Below, piece after piece: positions 53,447 through 60,725 of a stretch of DNA of 64,000 bases. Source of the DNA: Companilactobacillus zhachilii (GTDB lineage: Bacteria; Bacillota; Bacilli; Lactobacillales; Lactobacillaceae). Made by a program: the position numbers and the translations under genes. Location: positions 186,001-250,000 of the forward strand of contig NZ_CP031933.2 in the NCBI RefSeq assembly GCF_003606365.2, read 5' to 3'. The notes below the pieces were generated by a model. That model saw only the letters and a program-made list of their open reading frames with translations. It searched no databases and was not told the DNA's origin. The number at the start of each line of letters is the position of its first letter. Position 1 is the first letter of the stretch.

Positions 53447-54187
53447 ATGTTAACTGTAAAAAACCTCACTGTCGCTTACGATGACACACCAGTATTTTCT
53501 GATGTTGCCGTTAATTTTAACGCTGGTAAGATCACTGGAATCATTGGACCGAATGGTGCAGGTAAATCAACCCTGATCAAAGCTATTTTAAATTTGATCA
53601 AGGCACGCCAAGGAAGTGTCGACTACAATGGTCAGTCGATGAAGTCAGTTCAAAAGAAGATTGCTTACGTTGAACAAAGAAAAGATTTAGATTTAACTTT
53701 TCCAATTGATGTTTTAGACGTCGTTTTAACTGGAACTTATGGAAAATTAGGCTTATTTAAGAGTCCTGGCAAAGTTGAAAAACAAGCTAGTTTAGATGCT
53801 TTGGAACAAGTTTCGTTATCAGATTTCAAGAAACGTCAAATTGGTAATCTGTCAGGTGGACAATTGCAACGAGTTTTCGTAGCTCGAGCAATCGTTCAAC
53901 AGGCTGAAATTATTATTTTGGATGAACCGTTTGTTGGAATCGACTTACAAAGTGAAACTGCCATTATGCAAATTTTGAAGCAATGGCGCGACGAAAATAA
54001 AACGATTATTGTTATTCACCACGATTTGAACAAAGTTACCAAATATTTCGATGATTTAGTAGTTTTGAATCATGGAATTGTTGATTATGGACCAGCTCAG
54101 GAAGTTTACAATCCTAAGAACATTGAAAGTGCCTTTAGTGCAGATCTTTCTTCGGTATTGTTTCAGGAAAAGGAAGGTGTGCAGTGA
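53447..54187 (+). CDS. Metal (Mn/Zn) ABC transporter ATP-binding protein
   Basis: 246 residues. Walker A GPNGAGKST (about residues 34-42), Q-loop EQRKDL, signature LSGGQLQRV (about 138-146), Walker B IIILDEPF and the switch His in IHHDLNK. The MntB/ZnuC type. It forms a tight operon with the permease (overlap) and binding protein. The gap before it holds repeat B3 and an AT-rich stretch with a small palindrome AGCGGA-AA-TCCGCT near the ribosome site. Confidence 0.93.
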   Translation: MLTVKNLTVAYDDTPVFSDVAVNFNAGKITGIIGPNGAGKSTLIKAILNLIKARQGSVDYNGQSMKSVQKKIAYVEQRKDLDLTFPIDVLDVVLTGTYGKLGLFKSPGKVEKQASLDALEQVSLSDFKKRQIGNLSGGQLQRVFVARAIVQQAEIIILDEPFVGIDLQSETAIMQILKQWRDENKTIIVIHHDLNKVTKYFDDLVVLNHGIVDYGPAQEVYNPKNIESAFSADLSSVLFQEKEGVQ

Positions 54188-55038
54188 TGACATCAATGAT
54201 TGAATTTATTCATGCGTTAGGAAAGTATGATTTCCTTCAAAGTGCGCTCTTAACTGCTGTGATGGTCGGAATTATGTCTGGTATCATTGGTAGTTTCATT
54301 ATTTTACGTGGAATGTCCTTGATGGGAGATGCCATCTCGCATGCTGTTTTGCCAGGGGTGGCTGTGGCCTATATGCTGGGAATCAATATTTTGATAGGTG
54401 CCTCTGTCTTTGGAGTATTGGCAGCCTTGTTGATTGGTTTCGTAGCTTCCCGCAGTAAGATTAAGACGGATACTTCGATAGGTGTCGTCTTCAGTGCTTT
54501 TTATGCTTTAGGATTCATTTTGATATCTATGGCTGAAAGTTCAACTAACCTACATCATATTTTGTTTGGAAATATTTTGGCTGTTAGTGACTCAGATATT
54601 ATGACAACAGCCGTTGTCTTAGGATTAGTTATTTTATTCGTCGTAACTTTCTACAAAGAATTATTAGTAACATCATTTGACGAAACTTACGCTAAAACTT
54701 ATGGCCTCAATGTCCAAATTATTCACTATGCTTTGATGCTAGTATTAACTTTAGTTACTGTTTCAGCACTTCAAACTGTCGGAATCATTTTGGTAGTGGC
54801 GATGCTGATAACACCTGCCGCCACAGCTTTCCTATGGACTGACAAATTAAACGTTATGTTAGTATTATCGGCAGTCGTTGGAGTTGTTTCTTCAATCACT
54901 GGCTTGTACTTTAGTTACACATTCAACTGGGCATCTGGTCCCGCAATTGTTATTGTCGCTGCCATGTTGTTTGCCATTTCTTTTGTGGCATCACCAAAAC
55001 AAAACTTCTTTAAGTTGAAAAGGAGTGTGGCTAAATGA
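54187..55038 (+). CDS. Metal (Mn/Zn) ABC transporter permease
   Basis: 283 residues, about eight or nine hydrophobic helices, ABC-3 permease family (RGMSLMGDAISHAVLPGVA; GDTSI-like KTDTSIGVVFSAFYALG; LQTVGIILVVAMLITPAAT). ATG at 54187 overlaps the stop of the ATPase gene, with AAGGAAGGTG upstream; GTG at 54184 is a weaker alternative. It imports manganese or zinc with the adjoining ATPase and binding protein. Confidence 0.92.
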   Translation: MTSMIEFIHALGKYDFLQSALLTAVMVGIMSGIIGSFIILRGMSLMGDAISHAVLPGVAVAYMLGINILIGASVFGVLAALLIGFVASRSKIKTDTSIGVVFSAFYALGFILISMAESSTNLHHILFGNILAVSDSDIMTTAVVLGLVILFVVTFYKELLVTSFDETYAKTYGLNVQIIHYALMLVLTLVTVSALQTVGIILVVAMLITPAATAFLWTDKLNVMLVLSAVVGVVSSITGLYFSYTFNWASGPAIVIVAAMLFAISFVASPKQNFFKLKRSVAK

Positions 55039-55970
55039 AACGCTTTTTGATAACACTTGTTGGTGTGATAACGATGATCAGTGGAGTTTATTTCTTCTTA
55101 CATCATCGGGATAACAGTAATGAATCAATTGCCAATAACGAAAAAATTCAAGTTGTGACAACTAATTCAATCCTAGAAGACATGGTTCATAATGTCGGAC
55201 AAGACAGGATTGAACTTTATAGTATTGTTAAACGTGGAACTGATCCGCATGAATACGAACCACAACCAACTGATGTGTCAGCTTCTGCAGATGCTGATGT
55301 GATTTTCCACAATGGTTTGAATTTGGAAACTGGTGGAAATGGTTGGTTCACTAAGCTGGTTCAAACTTCTCATAAGAAATTTGGCCGAGAAGTTTTCTCC
55401 GCTAGTGAAGATGTTGAAGCGAAGCATTTAACCACAAATAAGGATGAAGAAGATCCTCATGCTTGGCTAGACTTGGAAAACGGAATTAAGTATGTTCGAA
55501 CAATCGCCAATGTATTGAAACAAAAAGATCCTAAGAATGCGAGTTTTTATCAAGATAATGCTGATAATTACATTGCTAAGTTGGAAAAATTACATCAACA
55601 GGCACAATCGAAGTATTTACAAATACCCGAGAAACAACGTTTGTTGGTTACATCTGAGGGAGCCTTCAAGTATTTCTCCGAGGCTTACCATGTGACACCA
55701 GCTTATATTTGGGAAATTAATACCGAAGCACAAGGAACGCCTGAACAAATGAAGGCTGTCTTGAGCAAGATTAAAGATTCAGATGTTAAACATCTTTTCG
55801 TTGAATCGTCAGTTTCATCAAAATCAATGGATAAAGTGGCTAAAGAATCGGGCTTAGAAATTTATTCGAAAATTTTTACTGACTCATTAGCTAAAAAGGG
55901 TACCGATGGCGATACTTATTATTCAATGATGAAATGGAATATTGATCACATTTATAATGGCTTGAAATAA
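55035..55970 (+). CDS. Metal (Mn/Zn) ABC transporter substrate-binding protein, TM-anchored
   Basis: 311-residue cluster A-I metal-binding protein. Metal ligands are in GTDPHEYEPQP (His about 73), DPHAWLDLEN (His about 138), EGAFKYF (Glu) and the C-terminal FTDSLAKKGTDGDTY (Asp). Unlike most Gram-positive members it has no lipobox Cys: the N-terminus is a single hydrophobic helix (RFLITLVGVITMISGVYFF) that is probably an uncleaved anchor. It overlaps the permease gene by 4 bases (ATGA). Mn versus Zn specificity cannot be fixed. Confidence 0.9.
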   Translation: MKRFLITLVGVITMISGVYFFLHHRDNSNESIANNEKIQVVTTNSILEDMVHNVGQDRIELYSIVKRGTDPHEYEPQPTDVSASADADVIFHNGLNLETGGNGWFTKLVQTSHKKFGREVFSASEDVEAKHLTTNKDEEDPHAWLDLENGIKYVRTIANVLKQKDPKNASFYQDNADNYIAKLEKLHQQAQSKYLQIPEKQRLLVTSEGAFKYFSEAYHVTPAYIWEINTEAQGTPEQMKAVLSKIKDSDVKHLFVESSVSSKSMDKVAKESGLEIYSKIFTDSLAKKGTDGDTYYSMMKWNIDHIYNGLK

Positions 55971-56016
55971 AAAATTTCCCCGCAGTCTTTTTCTTAGACT
56001 ACGGGGAAATTTTTTC
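55970..56016. terminator. Terminator of the metal ABC operon
   Basis: AAATTTCCCCG and AGTCT pair with AGACT and CGGGGAAATTT, followed by a T-run. Confidence 0.88.
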
Positions 56017-56136
56017 GATTTCTACTCACGAAAAAACCGAAAACATAGCAATTGAGGACTGATATTTTCCGATTTCTTCCGTGAACTGATTATAATACTA
56101 CCTTATTTGAGATAGTGCAAGAATTTGGATTCTACA

Positions 56137-56188
56137 AAAATAACCATAAGAACTATCTTTAAAATTGATAGATTTCTTATGGTTATTT
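56137..56188. terminator. Terminator of the BI-1 gene
   Basis: AAATAACCATAAGA and CTATC pair with GATAG and TCTTATGGTTATTT; the T-run for the minus strand follows the gene ending at 56200. Confidence 0.8.
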
Positions 56189-56199
56189 GGGTAGAAAGA

Positions 56200-56898
56200 T
56201 TAATTATTATTACCAAAGATTTGAATGATACTCATGAACAAGTTAATGAAATCAAGTACCAAGCTAACTGAAGCAACAAGTGCGATGGCACCTAAGCTTT
56301 CTGAATCAGAAAAGTTTTGGTAAACACGTTTGATGTTTTGCGAATCGTAAGCAATATAGAACAAGAACAAAACGATAATAACGGCACTGATGATCATCAT
56401 CATAGCTGAACTATGGAAGATAAGTCCGTTTAGTAGTTCAACAACGATAACCGCAATTAAAGCAGTGAACAAGGTTCTGTTCCATGATGTTAAGTCTTTT
56501 TTAGTAGTAAAACCAATTACAGCTGAAACAACGAAAGCACCCGCTGTGACTGATAATGTTTGAACAATACTTCTAGCTGAGTAGAGATAGAAGACCGGCA
56601 CACCGATAACAGATAGTGTGACGATAAATCCGATGTAACTCAAGAATGTTAAGAAATATGACTTGGTTGCTAAACGACTACATAAACTAATGAAAGCAAA
56701 TGGGATACCAATCATCAAAATCATTGAAATGATACGATGTTGTGCCATTCCTTGGAAAATCGCCATTGATAGAGCTTGGTTATTAGCGATTACTTGTGCG
56801 CTGATGGTCCAAAGAGCAATACCCAATCCCGTGTAAAGATAAACGAGGGATGTGAATTTTGCCAAACCAGCAGATCTTACTTTATCTACAGATTGCAT
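56200..56898 (-). CDS. Bax inhibitor-1/YccA-family membrane protein
   Basis: 232 residues with about seven transmembrane segments, BI-1 family (SLVYLYTGLGIALW; FVVSAVIGFTTKKDLTSW; YIAYDSQNIKRVYQ; ALVASVSLVLDFINLFMSIIQIFG). The C-terminal Asp of VLDFINLF matches the di-aspartyl sensor of YetJ-like calcium-leak channels. Start at 56898 is set by GAGGAGGAA; a longer frame reaching 56913 overlaps that site. Monocistronic. Confidence 0.93.
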   Translation of the reverse strand: MQSVDKVRSAGLAKFTSLVYLYTGLGIALWTISAQVIANNQALSMAIFQGMAQHRIISMILMIGIPFAFISLCSRLATKSYFLTFLSYIGFIVTLSVIGVPVFYLYSARSIVQTLSVTAGAFVVSAVIGFTTKKDLTSWNRTLFTALIAVIVVELLNGLIFHSSAMMMIISAVIIVLFLFYIAYDSQNIKRVYQNFSDSESLGAIALVASVSLVLDFINLFMSIIQIFGNNN

Positions 56899-56976
56899 GT
56901 AATTCCTCCTCAACTATTAACTATAATAATTGTACAATAGAATAACATTTTTATCAGATATAAGAAAGGAAGTACT

Positions 56977-57417
56977 ATGGGACAAAGACATGATTTACGT
57001 TGTAGTAAGTGCGGTTATGAAATTGATGCATTGTAAGGTATCGGTATGTTGTATTCAGTTGAAAATATTTTTGAAGGTGATGAGCCGTTGTTACCGGAGC
57101 TAGTTGGTGATGAAAAAATTACACAACAAGCTTTAGAATTAGTAAAAAATGGGGCAACGATTGAAGAAAATTATGGCCATAGTTTGTATGCTTGTCCGGA
57201 AGATTTTTACTTGTTTGATAAATTTTATTTTCAAGTTGGCGATTTTGAACCAGAGTATCATTGTCCATATTGTCAAAGTGTCTTGGAACGAGTGAATTTT
57301 GCGAAAGGTTCGGCGGGTAAGACAAGACTGAAATTTTTGAAACAGGATAAATTTTGGCAATGTCCACGCTGTGGTAATGACGAGATGATTGAATATTCAT
57401 TTGGAAATTGGGATTAA
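56977..57417 (+). pseudogene. Zinc-ribbon protein gene with an in-frame TAA stop
   Basis: ATG at 56977 follows AAAGGAAG and begins MGQRHDLRCSKCGYEIDAL, but codon 20 is TAA (57034-57036). The same frame then continues GIGMLYSVENIFEGDEPLL and so on to 57417, with further Cys pairs (CPYCQ and CPRCGND) and a final FGNWD. The parts read together as one about 146-residue multi-zinc-ribbon protein, so the stop looks like a recent nonsense change (a CAA or GAA codon to TAA). The internal ATG at 57046 lacks a good ribosome site, so translation of the second part is doubtful. Function unknown. Confidence 0.7.
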
Positions 57418-57420
57418 AAA

Positions 57421-57588
57421 ATTTGGGACAAAACTAATATCGTCTTTAGATATGCAGCATAAACGTGGGATAAAACATAGCTTTTTCCGCTTAAAACAAG
57501 TGGCTCCAGCAATCCAAAATCGGATTACTGGAGCCACTTGCCTTAATGCTCGAAAGCTGACCATGTTTTGTTCCACTCTTTTTTTGCC
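57421..57588 (-). repeat. Structured dispersed repeat, family B, copy 4 (inverted)
   Basis: Opposite orientation to copies 1-3. Read on the minus strand it starts GAGTGGAACAAAACATGG and contains CAGCTTTCGAGCATTAAGG. Central stem CAAGTGGCTCCAG (57497-57509) with CTGGAGCCACTTG (57528-57540) is a perfect pairing. It begins just after the broken zinc-ribbon gene. Confidence 0.82.
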
Positions 57589-57681
57589 ACTTAGTTTTCT
57601 AAACCGACCACTTAGGCAAAATCGCTATACACTTGTAATCTGATGTGGTGTAATACATTTAACGAAAGGGGGTGAGTCGAT

Positions 57682-58146
57682 GTGAAGATTAAATTGAATC
57701 TTTCATCTGAATATCGGGAAAAAGAAATTGTGATTAATGCGGCACAAAAAGATGATGAAGTGCAACAAATTTTAGATTCTTTAAAAGACGTTGAAGAAAA
57801 ATTTAATCACCTGAATGGCTACTTGGGTGAAACGGTTTATTCATTGGCGCTAAAGGACATTTTATTTTTTGAAACGAATGATCGTAATGTCTATGCTCAC
57901 ACGACCACCAATGCCTTTCTCATACATTATCGGTTGTACGAATTGGAAGAAAATTTACCCGATAATTTTTTACGAGTTTCTAAATCGTCAATTTTGAATA
58001 TTGATGAAATTTTGTCATTATCACGTTCAGTTACAGGTAATTTAGTCCAATTTCGTGATTCATATAAGCAAATTTATGTGTCGCGCCGATTTTTGAAAGA
58101 ATTGAAAGAAAGATTGAAGCAAAGGAGTTTTAAACATGAGAAATAG
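57682..58146 (+). CDS. LytTR-family DNA-binding regulator
   Basis: 154 residues. An N-terminal helical segment, then a LytTR domain (about 50-148): KDILFFETNDRNVYAHTTTN, LPDNFLRVSKSSILNIDEI and IYVSRRFLKELKERL. No receiver domain, so it is not a standard response regulator. GTG start at 57682, six bases after GGGGGTGA. It overlaps the LiaF-like gene by 11 bases; the pair probably forms a regulator plus membrane sensor. Confidence 0.92.
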   Translation: MKIKLNLSSEYREKEIVINAAQKDDEVQQILDSLKDVEEKFNHLNGYLGETVYSLALKDILFFETNDRNVYAHTTTNAFLIHYRLYELEENLPDNFLRVSKSSILNIDEILSLSRSVTGNLVQFRDSYKQIYVSRRFLKELKERLKQRSFKHEK

Positions 58147-58885
58147 AAATGGAATTTTCTGGGGCATTTTTCTACTATTAAGTGCTGCCATACTAGTTAT
58201 TAGTCAATTACATTTGATTACTTATTCATTTAGTTTCTGGACGATGGTCGCAACTATTTTTCTAGTAGCTGTTTTGATTAAGAGTGCCGTCTATTTTTCG
58301 ATACCAGGAACGGTATTCTCTCTAGCATTTTTGGCAATTTTATATGCTGAACCATTGGGAATTACGGCGATTGTTCCGTGGACACTTTTGGGTGCAGCAT
58401 TGTTGGTATCAATTGGCTTGTCGATGATTTTTCGACCATTGATTGCTAAACATCGTCCTTGGATAAATTATCGGAAAGGTTATACAAAAGGACACCATGG
58501 CCCTTTTGTTAAAATGGATTACACGGCCGATCCAGATGTGAAGACTGTTGATGATCCAGATGTAAATGTATATGTAAAAATGGGTACCAGTATTCGTTAT
58601 GTTAAATCGGATGATTTTAATTCAGCTAATATCGACGTTTCCATGGGGGATGCCAAAGTTTATTTTGATAATGTGAAAGTCCATGATACTGCTACGATTA
58701 ATGTCAATGTGTCACTTGGTGGAGTTGAATTATTTGTCCCTCGGAATTGGAATGTTGTGAAGGAGTTGGATAATAATATGGGAGCTATTTCTGAAGTTGG
58801 TAATCCCATATCAGATGCGGATAGCCCCAATGTTACTGTTGTTGGACTGGTTTCGTTAGGCAATTTGAAGATTAATTACGTTTAG
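58136..58885 (+). CDS. LiaF-like membrane protein
   Basis: 249 residues. N-terminal four-helix membrane region (IFWGIFLLLSAAILVI to ALLVSIGLSMIF), then a C-terminal LiaF/DUF2154-like beta domain (DVSMGDAKVYFDNVKVHD, NVNVSLGGVELFVP, NVTVVGLVSLGNLKI). LiaF restrains cell-envelope stress signalling in other Firmicutes; here no LiaRS two-component genes are adjacent and the partner is LytTR. Ribosome site AAAGGAG lies in the upstream gene. A terminator follows. Confidence 0.88.
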   Translation: MRNRNGIFWGIFLLLSAAILVISQLHLITYSFSFWTMVATIFLVAVLIKSAVYFSIPGTVFSLAFLAILYAEPLGITAIVPWTLLGAALLVSIGLSMIFRPLIAKHRPWINYRKGYTKGHHGPFVKMDYTADPDVKTVDDPDVNVYVKMGTSIRYVKSDDFNSANIDVSMGDAKVYFDNVKVHDTATINVNVSLGGVELFVPRNWNVVKELDNNMGAISEVGNPISDADSPNVTVVGLVSLGNLKINYV

Positions 58886-58900
58886 ATATTTTGAGTCCAT

Positions 58901-58943
58901 AAAACATCGTTGATGAATTATCATTGACGGTGTTTTGCTTTTT
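58901..58943. terminator. Terminator of the LytTR-LiaF unit
   Basis: AAAACATCGT pairs with ACGGTGTTTT through G-U, followed by a T-rich run. Confidence 0.8.
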
Positions 58944-58965
58944 CCGAATTATTAATATTGGTTTG

Positions 58966-59138
58966 AATAATGAAATGGGGTGTATAAAACCGAATCCTAT
59001 TTTGATATTTGCTTAAAATGATGAAATAGGATGTATAAAATGTGAATCTATTTTAGTATTTTGACAAAATAATAAAATAGACTGTATAAAATTGGACTCT
59101 ATTTCATTATTTGCTTAAAATAATGAAATAGGAGATCC
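58966..59138. repeat. Tandem 51-bp repeats, each with an AT-rich palindrome
   Basis: Units start at 58966, 59017, 59068 and 59119, exactly 51 bases apart; the fourth is truncated. Each carries a TGTATAAAA block, and the junctions form palindromes with CTATTT and AAATAG ends. The third is a perfect 14-bp inverted repeat, CTATTTCATTATTT with its complement; the second is CTATTTTA...TAAAATAG. It occupies half of the 343-base gap 58886-59228 before the fic gene. Not CRISPR: no unique spacers. Confidence 0.85.
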
Positions 59139-59228
59139 AAATGATTATCGTATTTTATTAAAGTGAAGAAGTATTGAAGTATAAAGTGAGTTTGGACTAA
59201 TTAAATAAATTTTGGAGGTAAGTAAGCT

Positions 59229-60506
59229 ATGGAAATGAAACCTTTGTCCACTTTAAAGTATATGAGTAGTACCGATGACTCTATTGATGTGATAGAAGAG
59301 TATAAGAAGAGACTAAGTGGTTATTCATCGTTCCAGACGAATCTTTTTCCCATACTTACTGATAAAAGTAAAAAGCAATATGATGATTATCCTATATTCT
59401 TTGTTGAAACTAGGAGTATGGTACGTTTAAATGCTGAAATCAGAAAGAATTCCAGTCTAATTGAAAATATAGGTTCGTCCTTACCAGGTATTGCTAAGGA
59501 AAGTTACACTAACTCACTACTTACTAATGAAATTCAATTTAGTAATGAAATAGAAGGAGTTAAGACTGAAAGAAGAGAAATTGGTACTGTGGTTGATGAA
59601 TTACAGAATAATAATAAGACTGATAAAAAAAGATTAGTATCTACGGTAAAGAAGTATATTGATATTCTTGGTGAACCAGAAATTAAAATTGAAAATTTCC
59701 AAAAGATTAGAGATATTTATGATAAATTGACTGATGGCGAAATTGAAGAGGGAAAATTACCAGATGGAGAATACTTTAGGGATAAGCCCGTCAGAATTGG
59801 AACAGATATTGAAACAGTTCATAGGCCTCCTGTAAATGAGAAAACCATTAAAGATAAATTGATGTCACTGATTGATTTTATGAATAATGAAGATATTCCC
59901 CCAGTTGAGAAGTCATTAGTAACACATTTTATGTTTGAAAACACCCATCCTTTTATGGATGGAAATGGTCGCATGGGAAGGTATTTATTATCTCAATATT
60001 TGAGTAAAAAATTAGATCCATATACTGCACTCTCGATATCCAGTTCAATTCATAGTAATCAGGCCAAGTATTATAAAATTTTTAAAGATGCAGAATTATA
60101 TGAGAATAAAGCCGAACTTACATTTTTCATTCAAAAAATGATGGAAATAATTTTAGAAGGTCAAAATTCGGTTTTGGAGAAGTTAAATGAACTATTAGAT
60201 TTACTCAACAAATATTTTGTCGAATTAAAGGAAATATTAAATGTTAATGATACTAATAATGATTTGGAATTCAATTTATTATTTGTTTTCATAGAATCTA
60301 AATTATTCAATGTTGATAGTTCCTTAGGAGTGAAGGATACCCCGTTAATTAATATGTTGTATAAGCGAGATACCAGATTATATAAAAAAGTTAAAATCAG
60401 AGAGATTATAAAGAAATATGAAGATTCTGGAGTTTTAGTTAAGGTTGGGCAAAAACCTTTGCAGCATGAAATAGATTTGGAAAAGCTTTTTGGTGATATA
60501 TATTAA
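59229..60506 (+). CDS. Fic-family protein
   Basis: 425 residues. The Fic core motif HPFMDGNGRMGR (about residues 240-251) is fully canonical, so AMP transfer to a target hydroxyl is expected. An N-terminal inhibitory-helix motif SNEIEGV (about 102-108) indicates autoinhibition within the chain, as in the class with a leading inhibitory helix. The C-terminal about 110 residues look helical and winged-helix-like. Ribosome site GGAGG. It stands before a type I restriction locus. It may be a stand-alone AMPylase or a defence-related effector; no separate antitoxin gene is visible. Confidence 0.9.
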   Translation: MEMKPLSTLKYMSSTDDSIDVIEEYKKRLSGYSSFQTNLFPILTDKSKKQYDDYPIFFVETRSMVRLNAEIRKNSSLIENIGSSLPGIAKESYTNSLLTNEIQFSNEIEGVKTERREIGTVVDELQNNNKTDKKRLVSTVKKYIDILGEPEIKIENFQKIRDIYDKLTDGEIEEGKLPDGEYFRDKPVRIGTDIETVHRPPVNEKTIKDKLMSLIDFMNNEDIPPVEKSLVTHFMFENTHPFMDGNGRMGRYLLSQYLSKKLDPYTALSISSSIHSNQAKYYKIFKDAELYENKAELTFFIQKMMEIILEGQNSVLEKLNELLDLLNKYFVELKEILNVNDTNNDLEFNLLFVFIESKLFNVDSSLGVKDTPLINMLYKRDTRLYKKVKIREIIKKYEDSGVLVKVGQKPLQHEIDLEKLFGDIY

Positions 60507-60539
60507 ATTTTTTAGAAAATATTTATGAATAGTAATTAA

Positions 60540-60580
60540 TAGGCAAGTTATTTCTCTGAGGGATAACTTGCCTATTTAAT
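60540..60580. terminator. Terminator between fic and hsdR
   Basis: TAGGCAAGTTAT pairs with ATAACTTGCCTA; it is followed by TTTAATTTG, a weak T-run. Confidence 0.75.
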
Positions 60581-60725
60581 TTGTTATGCAGTTAAATTAC
60601 GTTAATTTGTTGTCTTTTTATCTGATAGAATAAGTAAAGAATGTAAAGATTAATTTACAATAACTAAATGACAAATATCTATAAATTTGTGTTTAGTTTA
60701 ATTCACAGTTATTCGGGGGAATATC

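Noticed and set aside
58966..59138. Possible CRISPR array
   Set aside because: The 51-bp units are contiguous repeats without unique spacers, and no cas gene is present.
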